A DNA stretch of 64,000 nt from Hormiphora californensis (Eukaryota > Ctenophora > Tentaculata > Cydippida > Pleurobrachiidae): contig CM035359.1 in the NCBI GenBank assembly GCA_020137815.1, positions 4,239,032 to 4,303,031 on the forward strand. The letters are read 5' to 3'. The position numbers were made by a program, and so were the translations under genes. Positions 1 through 12,439 of the stretch are shown here, piece by piece (position 1 is the stretch's first letter; every line of letters starts with the position of its first letter). The notes under the pieces are model-generated. The model was not told where the DNA came from and did not search any database. It saw only the letters and a program-made list of their open reading frames with translations.

Positions 1-285
1 CACTCACTCTCTCTCTCTCTCCCGCTTCCACTCTCTCCTACTACAGCTTTACCAGCTCTATAATAACGTCCATTGGTCACTAACTTGATTTACAGCACTG
101 AGTGCCCCGACTCGGCCAGTTAAATAGAGGGACGGTGTTTCAGTGTCCCAGCCAGTGAAAGAGAGGGGGCGGGTAGGAGGGTGAGTGAGAAAGAAGGGTT
201 GTGATAATCTTTGATGATTTGTCAGAACCCACCAAATATGGTATTAAATCCATTAGGATCAATCCTTCAAAATCTACTAATTGGG

Positions 286-361
<76 letters not shown>

Positions 362-1247
362 CAGAGAGACAGAGAGAGACAGAGAGATACAGAGAGAGAG
401 AGAGAGAGGGGGGATGACCATCGACCAATCACATACACAATAAAGATTTTAATTTGGAAAGTGGGTTTGATGCTTGCAGATCAACATTTTATTGGGAACG
501 ACTCACATTCATTTACCTACCATCTTTATCTCTTCCCCTCCCACTCTACTACAGGAAAAAGCAGGAAAAAGCAGGGAAAAACCTCAACTGAGTTGTATGC
601 AAACTTTTTGCTCACACTTTCCTTCTCTCTCCACGCATCATTTAAATACCAAGTTCACCTATTGTAACTACATTACTTAAAATACCAAGTTCACCTATTG
701 TATAACATTACAACTACACCACACTTGAGATGCTGCTATTCTGCCTACAGCTAGAAGATGCAGCCTGCTACAGAGTGTGAGCGGGGACTGTTATTATCAT
801 AGAGGTATAACAAGTGTTTTCAAGAGTATCAAATTTCAACTTCACGCCCGCCTGATCCAGCTGTTTTTTTCCGTAAAATGATATGTAATGTAACATGTTC
901 TGCTCCTTCATAAAACTTTTCATCCTGTTCTTTCATAAATGCATCTCTCTTTTACATTGCTCTGTGCTAGCAAGCTTCATCGGCATTGCTCGTACACGCT
1001 TGTGTGTGCTGTTTAGGGGGTTGAGCTTCATTAGCATACCATTAACATATCTTGGATTGGCAATTAACTCTCTCTCTCTTTTATATCTCTTTCTATCTCT
1101 CTCTCTTCTCTATCCCTCAAATTTACCTCTTAACGACCTACATGACAATGGACCCCATCTTAACAATCATCCTCCCTATTTTGACCCACACAGCTTTTCT
1201 CTCTCTATCTCTCTTTTTCTCCCTCTCTCTCTCTTTCTGTATCTGTA

Positions 1248-1286
<39 letters not shown>

Positions 1287-1460
1287 CTTCTCATGATGAT
1301 GCTGAACTTCTTGACTTTATTATGATACCAGGACCACTCACCCCAGCAGCCACCGCTGAGACAAAGTTACCGATATATATGCTTGCCGGAAGTTTTTCTT
1401 TTTCTCCTCTTCTTTTCAGAACTCCCGCAAAGTGGCTCCACACAAGGTGTTCGATAGGCC
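1..1460. other. Non-coding stretch with GA and CT microsatellites
   Basis: No supportable gene. A GA run with interspersed CAGAGA fills about 287-410, and CT-rich tracts fill about 1195-1285. The open frames across them are low-complexity artefacts (Ser-Leu or Arg-Glu repeats). A short direct repeat (AATACCAAGTTCACC) occurs at about 645 and 680. Confidence 0.7.
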
Positions 1461-1464
1461 GCAA

Positions 1465-1570
1465 GCCAATCAGATCCGAGAACGAAAGTCACGTGATCAA
1501 TGGGAGCCAATCAGAAGCCAAGGTGACGTCATGTGTTCAATCAGAAAGGGAGTGTTTATATAATTTGGTT
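1465..1570 (+). promoter_or_regulatory. Promoter-like block: CCAAT, CACGTG, CRE, TATA
   Basis: Within about 100 bases there are two AGCCAATCAGA boxes, a CACGTG E-box, a full TGACGTCA CRE and a TTTATATAA TATA-like element. Their order and spacing fit a plus-strand core promoter. The transcribed sequence would run into the low-quality stretch, so no product can be named. The same CCAAT plus TCACGTGAC pairing recurs at 7.3, 16.55 and 51.4 kb. Confidence 0.5.
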
Positions 1571-1599
1571 TGGGGGAATGGATTGAGGAAGAAGGTAAG

Positions 1600-2950
1600 G
1601 AAGAAGGAGAGGGAGAAGGAGAGGAGAGGAGAAGGGGGAGAGAGGGAGCGATAGAGGGAAGATATAACGGAGCTGAGGTCTTTTTACCAGCCCTTCCTCG
1701 AGAAAGGGCCCGACCCAAAGGGAAAGGGGGGGGGGGGCGAGAGGGCGAGAGAGGGGGGGGTGGGAAAAAATGGGATGAAGGGAATAGTTATTGAATACAT
1801 TTTGGGAAAGTACCTGAGGAGAGAGAGAGAGGATAGGAAAAGAACCGATAAAAAAAATGAAAGGGGGGGATGAAGGGAAGAAAGAGGAGGGGGAAGAGAA
1901 AGAGACAATAGAAAGTTTAAAACCCCCGGAAAGAAGGGCGGGCTGGGGAAAGGGAAAGAACGGAAAACTGGTTTAGAAAATGGATTAAATTTTGGAAAAT
2001 GAACCCTTGGGGGAGGGTGGAATGTTGCAAAAGCCCTTTTTATAAATAAACCCATTACAAACTACAAAGTCTAAACTTAAGAACCTACAAAAAATGGGTG
2101 ATCTACTAATCCTGCGAAACCCAAATTCCCTTTTAACCCTTTCCCCTTTTTCCTAACGATTAAGGGCATTTGACATACCCAAATTCCAGGTTTCGCTGCC
2201 TTTTTAAAGTTTTTTTAAAATCCTCTTCTCCCTTTAAAAATTCCCTTTTTTTCCCCCTTTTTTTCTTTTCCCTTTCCCCAATCTTATCTTCTTTTCCCTT
2301 CTTTCAATAGAGTCTTCTTCCTCAATCTACATAAACGTCAAAGATCAATTCAAAATTTTCAGAAAGACGTGAAAAATCAGATGGAAAGGAATTAAAAAGG
2401 GAAAAAGGGAGGAACTTGCGACTCTAGTCTACACTCAAATCTACGTGACTCAAACTAATTTTTAAAAGAGTCCAAATAAAGTCTAACTCAGGAGGGTCTA
2501 CTAAAAAGTTCTAAAAAAGGGGCATTTTTAAACAAAAGTCTACTGAAATCTTATATGAGGATAAAAAGACTGGCAGAAGTTCTTTCATTTTTTCCCCTCC
2601 CAAAGGCGGCCCCTGGAAATTTGTTAATTTAATTTCCGAGGTAAAACTGGTTTAAATCACCGAGGAGATCCTGAGGCTTCCAAGGAAAGGCAGGGGTTTA
2701 AAATCGGGTTTTTGGGAGGTTTTGGTTAAAATTTTTTTTTTTTTTTTAGAAAAAAAAAGGGAAAAAAAACCCAAAAGAAGGAAAGTTAAAAATCTTCCCA
2801 ATTTGGGAATTTTTTTTAAAATTTTTAAAGGGAAAATAAAAAAAACAAAAAGGGGGGGAAAATAAGAAAAGGCAAAAGGGGGAAAAAAAAAGTTTAGGGG
2901 GTTTTTCCTCCATGCGTTTTTTTTTTGAAAGTTTTTGTTTTTGCCCCTGA
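1600..2950. other. Suspect low-quality sequence, degraded duplicate of about 2.98-3.43 kb
   Basis: This stretch is saturated with homopolymer runs (G9-G10, T15, A8) unlike the rest of the window. About 2.29-2.54 kb aligns by eye with about 3.11-3.40 kb: the words CAATAGA, ATGGAATTAAAAA, GACTCTAG, AGAGTCCAAATAA and GTCTAAACTC appear in the same order, with runs lengthened and short words dropped. About 2650-2700 is likewise a degraded relative of the hairpin arm at 17785-17842. It looks like an uncorrected long-read tail at an assembly join. No gene should be called here. Confidence 0.6.
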
Positions 2951-3263
2951 GAAGGCTACTCGATCGCCACATCCTACTACATCCTCGGTCAGTGGCTCTA
3001 ATTGCTTCGAATACGCCACTTCAGAGTTCTCTCAAGTTATATAGGTGTGTTTCTATACTCCTATCGATTATATCTCTATCTCATATCTTTACTCGTCTCA
3101 TTCACTCTTTCTCTCTATCTCAATAGACGTCGTTCCTCAGAGTCTACAGACAGCAAGTCTACTGTGATAGCAGATGTTGCATAAAATATTTCAATGAACA
3201 CAGAGCTGTGAAAAAATCATAGATCGAGATGGAATTAAAAAAGAGTAGAAAGGGATCAGAAAA

Positions 3264-3842
3264 GGTGTGCGGACTCTAGTGCTACACTCTAAGTCTACAG
3301 TGGACTCTATATCTAAATTTAGATTTAGATAAAGAGTCCAAATAAGTCTAAACTCTAGGAGGACTCTATCTCTAAAAAGTCTAAATAGGGCGGACTCTTT
3401 ATCTAAAAAGTCTACAAAGAGCGGACTCTATATCTACATAAATCTAAATTAGACATAGAGTCCGCCATTCTCAGCGAACTCGAGATTTCGGCCGTTAGGC
3501 CGGAAACGAGAGTTTGCTGTACCTCTATACTAATTGAGAAGTGTTAGGGCCATTATTTGGGTTCGAGGTTAGGGTTAGGGTTATGGTTAGGGTTAGGTTT
3601 TGGGTTGGTTTAGGATTTTAGACATAGAGTCCGGGTTGGGGGATTTGGCGCCAAAATGTACCAGGGGACTCTATGTCTAAAAAGTCTACACAGTGCGGAC
3701 TCTATATCTAAAAAGTCTACACTGGGCGGACTCTTTATCTAAATTTTTTTCAAAGTCTAACTGTAGATAAAGAGTCCGCTTTTAGATATAGAGTCCGCCT
3801 TGAATTTAGATAAAGAGTCCGTTAGCACTAGAGTCCGCCCAC
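3264..3842. repeat. Foldback repeat of GGACTCTATATCTAAA units
   Basis: The left end GCGGACTCTAGTGCTA (about 3266) is matched by its reverse complement near 3822-3838, giving an element of about 575 bp. The interior reiterates GGACTCT(A/T)TATCTAAA and its complement TTTAGATA-AGAGTCC about ten times in both orientations. A hairpin with TTTCGGCC arms sits near 3485-3510. No ORF. Confidence 0.65.
3562..3606 (+). repeat. Interstitial telomere-like TTAGGG tract
   Basis: Several GGTTAGGGTTAGGG units with one variant (GGTTATGG), then decay to GGTTAGGTTTTGGG. TTAGGG is the usual metazoan telomere unit. The tract lies inside the GGACTCT foldback element. Confidence 0.7.
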
Positions 3843-4559
3843 CATCAGAAAATGACTGTGTCGTGTTTTTGTAGAGATGGGGGATAGGATGGGAGATAGG
3901 ATAGGGTCTACAATTATAATTGCAGAGGCAGGATGGTAGTAACGAGGGGCCTGCTGCTAGGAGGGACATGATGGTAGGGGGAGGGGCAGCTCTCTGTGTG
4001 TTTGTGTGTGTAATTAGCATCCAACCGATGCACTGTCCTTATTAGAGCCAGTCATTACTTACCTTAACCTACACTCGCCGTAAATTGGGGGAGGGGTCAA
4101 GCTCTCGCTCTCTCTTCTTGTCTCTTTCCCAATCTCTCTTCGATTTTCTACCCATTTTTAACTCGATTATCTGAATTCATTTCCTCATTGCACCCATAAA
4201 CTTCTCACAGTTTTTCTCGGTCACTCCAACACAGGAAGTGAAGAGAATGGAAAGTGTTCAAAAGGGGGGTGGGGGCATGTTATTTTTTCCCACGGGGCTA
4301 CCCCGGGGGCCCACTATTATCCACACATCACAGGAAATGTCAAATACACCGACCTGTCACTGTCAGAAAGAGGGGGACATGTGAAAAGACAGCGGCGAGA
4401 AAGAAAGAGGTGAAGGAGGTTTTTAAAACAGGTGCATTGAAATAACACGGAAATGGAAGTTCGATGTTTTGGGAAATATGCATCGGGGGTGTGTATGTTT
4501 TGACATGTGTACTAATTGTATGAGCATTGTATAGAGAAGGAAGGAAATATGACACCGAG

Positions 4560-4601
4560 AGAAAGAAGAGAGCGAGAGAGAGAAGCGAGGAACAAAGAGA
4601 C

Positions 4602-4633
<32 letters not shown>

Positions 4634-4765
4634 AAAAGAGGAGAAAAAAGAGAGAGAGAGAGGAAAGAGAGAGAAAACAGATGAGAGATGAGAGAGAAAC
4701 AAGTGAGAGAGCGAGTAGAAGAATACGAGAGAGCGAGAGAGAAGAGAGAGCTCTAGTAGCTCTCT

Positions 4766-4812
<47 letters not shown>

Positions 4813-4850
4813 TCCTCTCTCTCCCCTCTCTCTCTCTTCTCCCTATCACG
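4560..4850. repeat. GA-rich then CT-rich microsatellite pair
   Basis: An impure GA tract (about 4555-4750) meets a CT tract (about 4752-4845) at GAGAGCTCTAGTAGCTCTCTC, so the pair forms a large imperfect inverted repeat. Frames across it are low-complexity only. Confidence 0.85.
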
Positions 4851-4894
4851 GTTTCGAGATGCGTACTTCTCAAGGAGCGAGAGTGGCTTTGGAA

Positions 4895-5211
4895 CCCAGT
4901 GGCACAGAAGTCCAAATCTTCCAATCCGGTTTTGACCGGCAGAATTGTAAAACCGGCAGAGAACCAAATCACTTTTCCCCAAAATTTTTCATTTTAATCA
5001 TTCCGGATAGCCTCTAACAACTTTATGTAAGCGGCGACACCTTTTAAATGGAGTTTTTAGCGCTAAAAACGCGCAATAGAAAACGCGAGCAAAAACCGGC
5101 AGAATATCAGGTATATATTGGCAATATTTTCGATTTTCCGGCAGAAACCGGCAGAAATCGGTCATCGGTTTTTTGACATTTCCGGCAGAATTGAAAGCTT
5201 GTGCCACTGGG
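4895..5211. mobile_element. hAT-like MITE, 317 bp, 8-bp TSD
   Basis: Terminal inverted repeats are CCCAGTGGCACA (left) and GTGCCACTGGG (right). Perfect 8-bp direct repeats CTTTGGAA flank the element at 4887-4894 and 5212-5219, which fits hAT-type insertion. The interior reiterates CCGGCAGAA in both halves. There is no coding capacity, so it is a non-autonomous element. Confidence 0.8.
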
Positions 5212-5689
5212 CTTTGGAATGGTTCCCAATTAGAGAGATATTTGAAAACATCAAGCATGCTCTAACTTTATCTCTGATCTCTATCTTATTCAATATCTCT
5301 CCCTATCTTTCTAAATATCTCTCTCTCTCCCTCTCCGTATTTTATACACCTCTCCCAGGTGGCACTATTATTACAGATGGCATCAAATAAATGTTCTTTC
5401 AACTGCTTAGTACAATCCATTTTATACCGTCTAACTGCATCAAGAGGGTACAAGGCTAAATGCACCGGGCACCCCCCCCCCCCCCCGGCCCCTCAATCTA
5501 AAACTGGCAATGCACCCGCCCCCTCACTCTAGACAGCCAACCTTGCCACATATCTCCCTCATTCTACCATCACACTAAATATCATAGCTACCTTGACTAC
5601 TGCAGCTGTACTGATTGAACACGTGGACGCTACATAATAACACACCCGTGTCTTTAGCCCCTTGGCACCCTGGTACATACACCGCTGAG

Positions 5690-5850
<161 letters not shown>

Positions 5851-7300
5851 AGAGAAGAGCAGTGCAGTAGTGTTGCCAAATGGCATTATCGCCGATCTGT
5901 GACTAAACACTGCTCTGCTGCAGCACACATCCCTCCCTCGGTATACAAACAAACAGACACAACCACACACACAACCATACCCACAAACACAGTTGAGTTG
6001 TGATGACAGGAAGATTGACACAACTTATCGTATGAAAGCGAGAGAGACTCATTAGGAAGATAGAGAGAGAGGGAGAGAGAGAGTGATATAATAGGAAGAT
6101 AGGAAGATAGAGAGAGAGAGAGAGAAAGGTAGGGTTGATGGGGATACCGTACAAATGTAACTGTGTGAGTGTAACAGACCTAGATCATCTAGTAGATACA
6201 CAATGATATAGACAGTGTGACACATTCGCTGAAACCTTACAGTGAATTGTACAGCAAACTTTCACCGCCAAATGATTATCCGGCCATCTCAAGGTGCTAG
6301 ATGTTTACATAAAATACTGAACTCCCCCTGTCTAATCCCTCCATTTCTCTCCTTCTCTTTATTCTCACATTTTGATCTTTCCCGCCAAGCAGCAAGCTAG
6401 GTTGTTTACTTTAGAAATCTCTTTCCCCTCTTCTCCCCTACACACACAGACACATAAACCGAGTCTACAACTTACACCTCGGAGTTCGGTATCCATGGAA
6501 ACAGGTGTGTTTGTTTTTCTTGTCTGTGTACTGCAGTTGTTAAACCGTTCACTGTCAGATTAGACAATCATAGCAGTGAGATGGAAAATATAAACATATA
6601 AACATAAAGATAGAGTTAGGCGTGGTGGAAAGATACACAATACCTACCACACTATTTCTGCAGTGTGTGTACTTCCTTACCAGCTTACTCCAACATTTGG
6701 CAGAGTCCCAGCACATTGGGGGAGGGGGGGGGTGTCTAGACTCCAGCTTGATAGTTTTGTTTCCCCCCTCAACCCACTATTATAGACACCTTTTGATTCT
6801 CATAATAAATGAGGTTTTTAGTGAGTATTGAGGAATAGGGGGCTAATAATTAAGATCTGTAGAGGAAGAACACATTGAGGGCTGTTTTCAGGGGGTTATA
6901 TTGAGAAATAGGGGTGAGAGAAATAGAGGGTGAGAGAAATAGAGGGTGAGAGAAATAGAGGGTGAGAGAAATACAGTGAAATAAAGAATATAGTGGTAGA
7001 GAGAGAAGGAATGAGAGAGAGAGAGAGAGAGAAGTGAAATCTTCCACAGCTTGTGGTGAGGGGCCAGGAGGTAGTGTAGTGGGGGGCGCCTATTACGGGA
7101 GACAATAGCGTGAATTACAACCATCTTTCAGCACTCTCTCTCTACCTCTCTCTCTACAACTCACTATCTTCCTCTCTCTCTCACTATCTCTACACTAACC
7201 CCGTCTATCCCTATACCCTATCGCCTAGCCGGAAGCTCCAGAACAGTTTTAACAGCAATTACCTCTATTGTTAACCCCCAGTCGCACCCATAATTAACTG
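5851..7300. other. Non-coding stretch with a 16-bp tandem repeat
   Basis: No gene supported. About 6905-6972 holds four to five copies of a 16-bp unit (GGTGAGAGAAATAGAG). The rest is AT-rich single-copy sequence and CT-rich tracts. Confidence 0.6.
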
Positions 7301-7319
7301 AAATTCCTGATGGGATGAG

Positions 7320-7420
7320 AGAGTCACGTGACCCGAGTTAACCAATCAGGAGTGAGGAATTGATCACGTGACTCGAGTTAACCAATCAGGAGTGAGGAAC
7401 TGATCACATGACCAGTATTT
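7320..7420. promoter_or_regulatory. Duplicated E-box/CCAAT regulatory unit
   Basis: A unit of about 48 bp containing TCACGTGAC, GAGTTAACCAATCAGG and AGTGAGGAA is present twice in tandem, followed by a third, mutated E-box (TCACATGAC). CCAAT boxes sit one helical region from each E-box. This could drive a transcript to the right (a 35-codon frame starts at 7528) or the ankyrin gene's far side. The target gene is unresolved. Confidence 0.5.
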
Positions 7421-8146
7421 TACACCAAACGGTTTTCCTGTTGTACTGATTTTGTAGAGAGGGTGGTTACTTCAACAGAGAGAATCGACAGAGTGTAGAA
7501 GATTTCAGAGATTTCAACACCCGAGTATGGGATGGAGAGGGTCACAAAGAAATAGGAGAGAAGATTGTATTGTCAACGATTTGGTGTGTGTGGACAGCCT
7601 CGAAGAAGAAGGTTTCATATTCTAAAGACAGAGATAATATGTGTAATCTTCTAGAGACAACTACATGCACAGGAAGCTACTCTTTCTCCACATGTCACCC
7701 TTAGGGTGCCCTAAGGGTTATAATAATCCAGGAGCAGAGCTGGAGACAGGGACTCTCTTTCACCCCTCTATTATATAGTAAATGTAACACATACACACAC
7801 TCTCTCTCTCTCTCTCTCTCTATTTCTCTCTCACTCTTTCCTATCTCCTGGCTCTCCTTCAAGTGTTTAAAACCCCCTCTCCCTGGCGACTCAAACCATA
7901 TGCTAGGCAGGATCTAATTTCAAAGAAGCAGCTGTTTTCAATTTGCTGAAGCCAGCTCTTTTACCCAGGATAGACTCCGGCATCAAAACAACAATATAAA
8001 TATCACAGTTTTCTCCCCTACCTTATTTTTCCAGTTACCCCTACACATAAAATCCCGTTTATGAAATATCTTTCCCCATTCCCCATAAAACTTCCCCCTT
8101 CCCTCATTTCCCCCTCCCCATTCTCCCTCCCGTTTATAAAACTCAC

Positions 8147-9017
8147 TGTGCCGACTCTGTCTGGTACAGGCATCCTCCGCTTCACAAACTGCAGTAATAA
8201 TGTGACGCTGCAGTTTGTCAAGATATCGGGCTACGTGAAACTGGCCACTGTCCTCGGCTAGCATCAACTGAAAGTGATTAACAAATAATTTTACTACGCA
8301 GTATCTACATAGTGTTTAGGTAGACTGAGTGAAACAATGATTTATGATCATGAAAATCCAGCATTAAATCACAAAATCATGATAATCGTTATTCCCATGG
8401 GGAAAGGCAAGATGTGTAAAACTAAAAATTGTAATATTACTCACAGCAGTTTGGCCGTCTTCATCACACAGTTCAATGTCAGCATCACTGTTCACTAGGA
8501 GCTCCACAGCGTTCAAATGACCCCACATTGCTGGGGGAATGGGATGAACTATTAGGAATTTAATTCCTTCAATAAAAAATTGTATCTGCTCAATTCTTAA
8601 AGTTCACCACACCCACCGGCTATGTGAAGTGGAGTTAGACCATCAGATGAACGGTTATTTGGATCTGCACTAGAGTCCAACAAAACAGCAGCTATTTCCA
8701 GGGATTTGGGCTGCTGACAGTCCAACAGCAAGATGGAACGGCGACAATCCACCTTTTCTTTTAAGCAACAGATTTGGGTTTGCTCCCTCTCTAATTAGTT
8801 TACGGACCTCCCTGAAAGGTTCGATGTTGTCAAACAATTGTTAAAACACAGGTACAAAATGTGTTATAAACATAAAAACCAGCACAAAGACCCAGCCATT
8901 TTCCGGCCGTGGGCTTCTGTTTGAAAGAAGAATACCAACTCACCGAAGGTTTCCGTCCTGAACGGCTTTAAAAAGTTCATATTCGGGACGACGCTGGTCG
9001 TCACAAACAATCCTCAT
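8147..9017 (-). CDS. Ankyrin-repeat protein, N-terminal exons (ANKLE1-like)
   Basis: Four exons are readable on the minus strand: 9017-8944 (start codon, MRIVCDDQRRPEYELFKAVQ), 8811-8617, 8530-8445 and 8267-8147, all with GT-AG junctions and compatible phases. Together they give about three to four ankyrin repeats, with REVRKLIREGANPN, DGLTPLHIA, MWGHLNAVELL and GQTALMLAEDSG at the exon joins. The order (GANPNLLL, then a repeat ending in NNRSSDGLTPLHIA) resembles the N terminus of ANKLE1, but no LEM or GIY-YIG domain is visible, so the name is tentative. The second exon needs one base removed in an A run near 8706 to keep frame. Downstream exons were not found; after 8147 the sequence becomes AT-rich and microsatellite-like. 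The gene may be partial or a pseudogene. Confidence 0.65.
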
Positions 9018-9250
9018 GATTAACGAGTCAAAACAACACTTTTCAGGAAAAGTTTTGAGTAGCGAATTTCAATTCGAGGGCTTTGAAATTTTTAAGGCGG
9101 CTCGTCGCGTCGTGAAATAATTTTATTTTTTTGCGCGGCTTAAGTTACGCGCAAATAAAACACGCGCAGTTGGTGTTTGGTTTCGGGGACCACATCCCTA
9201 TCTGAGTGCCCTGCCAATGTCGCAAGTTTGAAGAGATAAACAAGGAAGGT

Positions 9251-12047
9251 AGTCCTAAGCATTTGTGTCAAATGCAGGAATTTTTAGATAACCATGCGAG
9301 ACCTTCACTAAAAGTAGGCTATTGGTCCCTAGAAACACCAAAAAAAAGTCTACGGCCTAGACTCCCCGAGAACATCTCTTAATTTGGCGTTAATTGGGTA
9401 TAATTGGCTAAAAATGAAATAAAAATTCAAAATCATCGTAGAAGGTCGTAATTGGTCGCAATCGTTCAGAAATATTATTCTTATCATCTTAAGATCATAA
9501 AAGTGACCCAACTATGTAAAATTGGTTCCCAATTTGGCGTTAATTGGGTCAAATTGGGTCTAAATTGGGCAAAAATTGAAAATCGTCGTAGAAGGTCGTG
9601 GTTGGTCGCGATCGTTTGGAAATAGCAACCTTATCATCTTGAATTCAAAATAGTGACCTAGTTGTGCCAAATTGGTGCGTAATTGGTCCTAATTGGGCCT
9701 AATTGGCTAAAAGTTAAGCTTTTTTATGTTAGAACAAGACCGTCAATTTTCGCCCTGACTGGGGAAACAATTTGGAACAGCGAAATTCCTTCACCAACGT
9801 ATCCCTAAGGGTTTTCTGGAACAACTATGAGCTTTGGAACTTGCAGCTTGAGGGGCATTATGGTCATTTCCGGGTGTGTGTGTCATCTGTTATTTCAGGC
9901 TGAGACCAATATTATAAATAATTTTAGAATTGGAGTAGAGATACAAATCAGGGCACTAAAGTGTGTAGCGTCCTCATATTAGTGGGGATAGACACCCATG
10001 AAAATTTCCTATCTCATTTGGTTAATTGGATAATTGGTTAACTAGATGTATGTATAGCCGTATTTCAGCTATTATTCAGTTCATATTGCATACGACCGAC
10101 CATGTTTTGTGGCTTAGATAAGGTGTAAATAACCATGAGGCACTGATAGATATCCTTCAGATGTTGCTAGAAAGCCTTCAGATGTTGCTAGATACCCCTA
10201 GAACTCCTTAGATATACCTATAAGCCTCCTAGAAACCCCTTAGACTCGAACAGATCCCGTCAGAGCCAACAAGATTCTACTAAGTACCCTTCAGACCCAT
10301 TAGATGCCCCTTTGAGAGTTCAGACGCTTCTATATACCCCTCAGAGCTACCTAGATACCCTCAGAACTTCTTAGATACCTCTAGACAGTCTAGACCCCCT
10401 CAGGCCCTGTTGGATACTTCTCAGGTCTTGCTACTTGCTAGATACCCTAGATAAAACCCTCCAAGATACCACTCAGATTATACTAAATATCCGTTAGACC
10501 GATCAGACGTAAACATACCCTAGACCCTTCTAGCTTCTTATCACTCTCATAGACACCCTCAAAACATTCTACATACTCTCGAAATAATCTACATAGTAGG
10601 GTTTTATGGTTCTGTGGAGTACCTAATGGGGTATGGGTGGTCTCTAGAATGGCCTGGTCTCTGAGAATGACATGAAGGATCTTATCGAGACTTGAGAAGT
10701 ATCAAGAAGGGTCTAATGTGTATCTAGTAGAGTCTGAGCAGGTCTTATGGGTATCTAGAAGGATCTGAAGGGCATCTAGTGGAGTCTGAGGGGTAATGGG
10801 TATCTACTGGGGCCTGAAGGATCAGGAGGGATATCTTGTAGGGGTATTGTTTGAGGGTTTATTATATGAGTATCTAGGATGGTTTAGGGGCATCTAGCAT
10901 TCTCGCAAGATCTTAGGGGTATATAACAGGGTCTGAGGGTGTCTAGGGGTATCTAAGAAGGGTCTGAACTGTTCAAAGGCTATCTAACGGGTCTGAGGGG
11001 TACTTATTTGAATCTTGTGGGCTCTGAGGGGTATCTGTTCGAGTCTGAGGGGTTTCTAGGAGAGTTGTAGGTGTATCTAAGGAGTTCTAGGGGTATCTAG
11101 CAACATCTGAAGGCTTTCTAGCAACATCTGAAGGATATCTATCAGGGCCTCATGGTTATTTACACCTTATCTAAGCCTCAACACATGGTCGGTCGTATGC
11201 AATATGAACTGAATAATAGCTGAAATACGGCTATACATACATCTAGTTAACCAATTATCCAATTAACCAAATGAGATAGGAAATTTTCATGGGTGTCTAT
11301 CCCCACTAATATGAGGACGCTACACACTTTAGTGCCCTGATTTGTATCTCAACTCCAATTCTAAAATTATTTATAATATTGGTCTCAGCCTGAAATTACA
11401 GATGACACACACACCCGGAAATGACCATAATGCCCCTCAAGCTGCAAGTTCCAAAGCTCATAGTTGTTCCAGAAAACCCTTAGGGATACGTTGGTGAAGG
11501 AATTTCGCTGTTCCAAATTGTTTCCCCAGTCAGGGCGAAAATTGACGGTCTTGTTCTAACATAAAAAAGCTTAACTTTTAGCCAATTAGGCCCAATTAGG
11601 ACCAATTACGCACCAATTTGGCACAACTAGGTCACTATTTTGAATTCAAGATGATAAGGTTGCTATTTCCAAACGATCGCGACCAACCACGACCTTCTAC
11701 GACGATTTTCAATTTTTGCCCAATTTAGACCCAATTTGACCCAATTAACGCCAAATTGGGAACCAATTTTACATAGTTGGGTCACTTTTATGATCTTAAG
11801 ATGATAAGAATAATATTTTTGAACGATTGCGACCAATTACGACCTTCTACGATGATTTTGAATTTTTATTTCATTTTTAGCCAATTATACCCAATTAACG
11901 CCAAATTAAGAGATGTTCTCGGGGATTCTAGGCCGTAGACTTTTTTTTGGTGTTTCTAGGGACCAATAGCCTACTTTTAGTGAAGGTCTCGCATGGTTAT
12001 CTAAAAATTCCTGAAATGGGCACTTTCTTACGCAAATGCCTAGGACT
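9251..12047. mobile_element. Giant palindromic element, family A, copy 1
   Basis: A 2.8-kb element that is one near-perfect palindrome. The left end AGTCCTAAGCATTTG is mirrored by CAAATGCCTAGGACT at 12033-12047, and every landmark examined is symmetric about 10649. It is flanked by 5-bp direct repeats AAGGT (9246-9250 and 12048-12052). Each arm (about 1.4 kb) has an outer part rich in AATTGGGTxxAATTGG words, a module with GCGTCCTC and ATTAGTGGGG, and an inner degenerate minisatellite of TAGATACCCCTCAGA units. There is no ORF, so it is a non-autonomous foldback element of uncertain class. Confidence 0.85.
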
Positions 12048-12287
12048 AAGGTGTCGCCAGCTTGAACAAAAGGCTGAAGGGAAATTAGAAAAGGGTTGAA
12101 TAAATGAAAAGGGTTTCGGTTATTCCCATTTTTGAACCTTTTTGACCAGAGGTAAATGTCCTCTTACCAAAATTTTGCAAATTGGTCAAGAAATAGCTTT
12201 GATATGCTCAAAAACGTTGAAAAAAGTGTGAAGAACTTTGTGAGTGACGTTGACTGTATTGTGCGGGACGTTGACTGTATTCTAAAG

Positions 12288-12337
12288 AGTAAAGAGTAAA
12301 GAGATCTAAATCTTTTTTGGTGACACTTGGCGCGACC

Positions 12338-12376
<39 letters not shown>

Positions 12377-12430
12377 CGGGGGTTGCGCCAGGTGTCATGA
12401 CTTTGTCACCAAGATCTTTTTCTATTTAGT
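12288..12430. repeat. Hairpin capped by a long poly-C run
   Basis: The arms TTTGGTGACACTTGGCGCGACC and GGTTGCGCCAGGTGTCATGAC...GTCACCAAGATC flank a run of more than 30 cytosines followed by GCGGGGG. It appears to be a short inverted-repeat element whose centre expanded to poly-C, or a sequencing artefact at such a centre. A second hairpin, with arms AACGGATCAGAAGA, follows at about 12508-12538. Confidence 0.55.
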
Positions 12431-12439
12431 ATTTAGTTC

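Noticed and set aside
140-667. Long frames across GA/CT tracts (also at 4.3-4.9, 5.6-6.0, 16.1-16.6, 61.3-61.6 kb)
   Set aside because: Translations are Arg-Glu or Ser-Leu runs from dinucleotide repeats; no domain, splice or conservation support.
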